From Pedobacter sp. SL55 (GTDB lineage Bacteria > Bacteroidota > Bacteroidia > Sphingobacteriales > Sphingobacteriaceae): a stretch of 64,000 bases of DNA. Shown here piece by piece: positions 63,505 through 64,000 of the stretch. Under the pieces are notes generated by a model, which saw only the letters and a list, made by a program, of their open reading frames with translations, had not been told where the DNA came from and made no database searches. A program made the position numbers and the translations under genes. Numbering within the stretch: position 1 is the stretch's first letter; each line of letters begins with the position of its first letter. The stretch lies in the NCBI RefSeq assembly GCF_026625705.1, contig NZ_CP113059.1, positions 1,054,001 through 1,118,000 on the forward strand, in the 5' to 3' direction.

Positions 63505-64000
63505 ATGAAAATATATTTTAGATTATTATCGTTTGCCAAACCGATTGAGAAGTTTGCCATTCCTTATGTGATTGCAACCGTGTTATCAATTTTATTTGGA
63601 ACACTTAATCTCGCTTTGTTATCGCCTTTGTTCGAAACTTTGTTAAAAGCAAAACAATCCAACCTAATTGATAATATTCCTTCAGATCCGTCTTCTAGCT
63701 TTGATATTTTAGGGAAATTTAGAGATTTTGTAAATGAGTCTATTGCAAATGTAGGCGCAGAAACCACCTTATTTTATGTGTGCGTCACCATTGTGATTTC
63801 TGTGTTGATGTCTAACTTTTTCCGGTATTTTTCGCAAAGAACCATGGAAGATTTAAGGGTACACACGCTTCTAAAGTTTAGAAAAAAAGTGTTCGACAAT
63901 GTAATGAACTTACACGTTGGTTTTTTTAGCAACGAAAAAAAAGGGGATATTATTTCTAAAGTAGCTTCTGATGTACAAGTGGTACAGTACACTGTAACCA
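63505..64000 (+). CDS. ABC exporter permease/ATPase, 5' part only
   Basis: The window ends inside this gene. The first 165 residues read IYFRLLSFAKPIEKFAIPYV then a first transmembrane helix (ATVLSILFGTLNLALLSPL), an extended periplasmic loop (KAKQSNLIDNIPSDPSSS) and the second helix with YFSQRTMEDLRVHTLLKFRKKVFDNVM, LHVGFFSNEKKGDIISKVASD. That is the type I ABC exporter transmembrane domain, MsbA/MdlB-like, with the coupling-helix style pattern. The nucleotide-binding domain is expected beyond 64000. Lipid or drug export is not resolved. Confidence 0.8.
   Translation, partial: MKIYFRLLSFAKPIEKFAIPYVIATVLSILFGTLNLALLSPLFETLLKAKQSNLIDNIPSDPSSSFDILGKFRDFVNESIANVGAETTLFYVCVTIVISVLMSNFFRYFSQRTMEDLRVHTLLKFRKKVFDNVMNLHVGFFSNEKKGDIISKVASDVQVVQYTVT

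Noticed and set aside
1..64000. tRNA, rRNA or CRISPR elements
   Set aside because: No cloverleaf-like T-loop GGTTCGAATCC context, no rRNA-like blocks and no regularly spaced direct repeats were seen; direct repeats present are a single pair (46516/47124).
1..64000. Integrated phage or complete insertion sequence
   Set aside because: No transposase, integrase, capsid or terminase frames; repeats lack such genes.

Overview
The window looks like a chromosomal segment from a low-GC member of the Bacteroidota, most likely Sphingobacteriaceae (Pedobacter-like). The evidence is the promoter -7 element TAnnTTTG in front of many genes, phylum-typical families (DUF4270, DUF4249, the AURKAIP1/COX24 mini-protein, a short catalytic-domain glycogen synthase beside panC/panD and glmS, a TonB-dependent receptor with carboxypeptidase-like N-terminal domain, M14 and Prc-type proteases), and many short palindromic repeats between genes. 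No rRNA, tRNA, CRISPR array, complete insertion sequence or prophage was recognised. Almost all of the window is core or housekeeping chromosome.

Layout. 0-7.7 kb: pyruvate kinase, bestrophin-like channel, rRNA methyltransferase, CsaA, TadA, Fe/Mn superoxide dismutase, a GNAT enzyme and a serine hydrolase. 8-15 kb: a LytS/LytR-type two-component pair, fumarase, a lipoprotein, S1/P1 nuclease, low-molecular-weight phosphatase, a CREST-type membrane protein and DUF1543. 15-24 kb: M14 peptidase, acyl-CoA thioesterase, coiled-coil lipoprotein, RadA, then the HU - TPR - AURKAIP1/COX24 - RNase G cluster. 24-29.7 kb: MutY, SSB, UPF0173 hydrolase, YbaB, OmpA-like lipid-anchored or periplasmic protein, Old Yellow Enzyme, FrnE-like DsbA. 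29.8-41 kb: Prc protease, TPR protein, YbjQ, Ffh, PanD, PanC, glycogen synthase, DUF4270, GlmS. 41-50.5 kb: small secreted proteins, TonB/MORN protein, DNA polymerase I, CPBP protease, a toxin-antitoxin insertion, SelT/W, CMD, ATL and TrmB. 50.8-64 kb: TonB receptor with DUF4249 partner, OxyR, DUF2784, DUF763, RecG, RarD-like transporter, RidA, OmpA porin, MeaB, and the first part of an ABC exporter.

Most striking points. (1) A type II toxin-antitoxin pair at 46650-47124 sits between two ~100-bp copies of the 3' end of the upstream gene, the footprint of an insertion with a long target duplication or of a tandem duplication. (2) Five genes contain six frame breaks, mostly at homopolymers: serine hydrolase, thioesterase, RNase G, DUF4270 (two breaks), CPBP protease. 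One of them lies exactly at the classic -1 slippery heptamer A AAA AAG, between a lipoprotein signal peptide and its enzyme. The cluster as a whole may reflect sequencing errors in homopolymers. (3) Several genes have TAnnTTTG only 3-5 nt before ATG, predicting leaderless mRNAs. (4) Intergenic regions carry several families of palindromes and MITE-like inverted-repeat elements.
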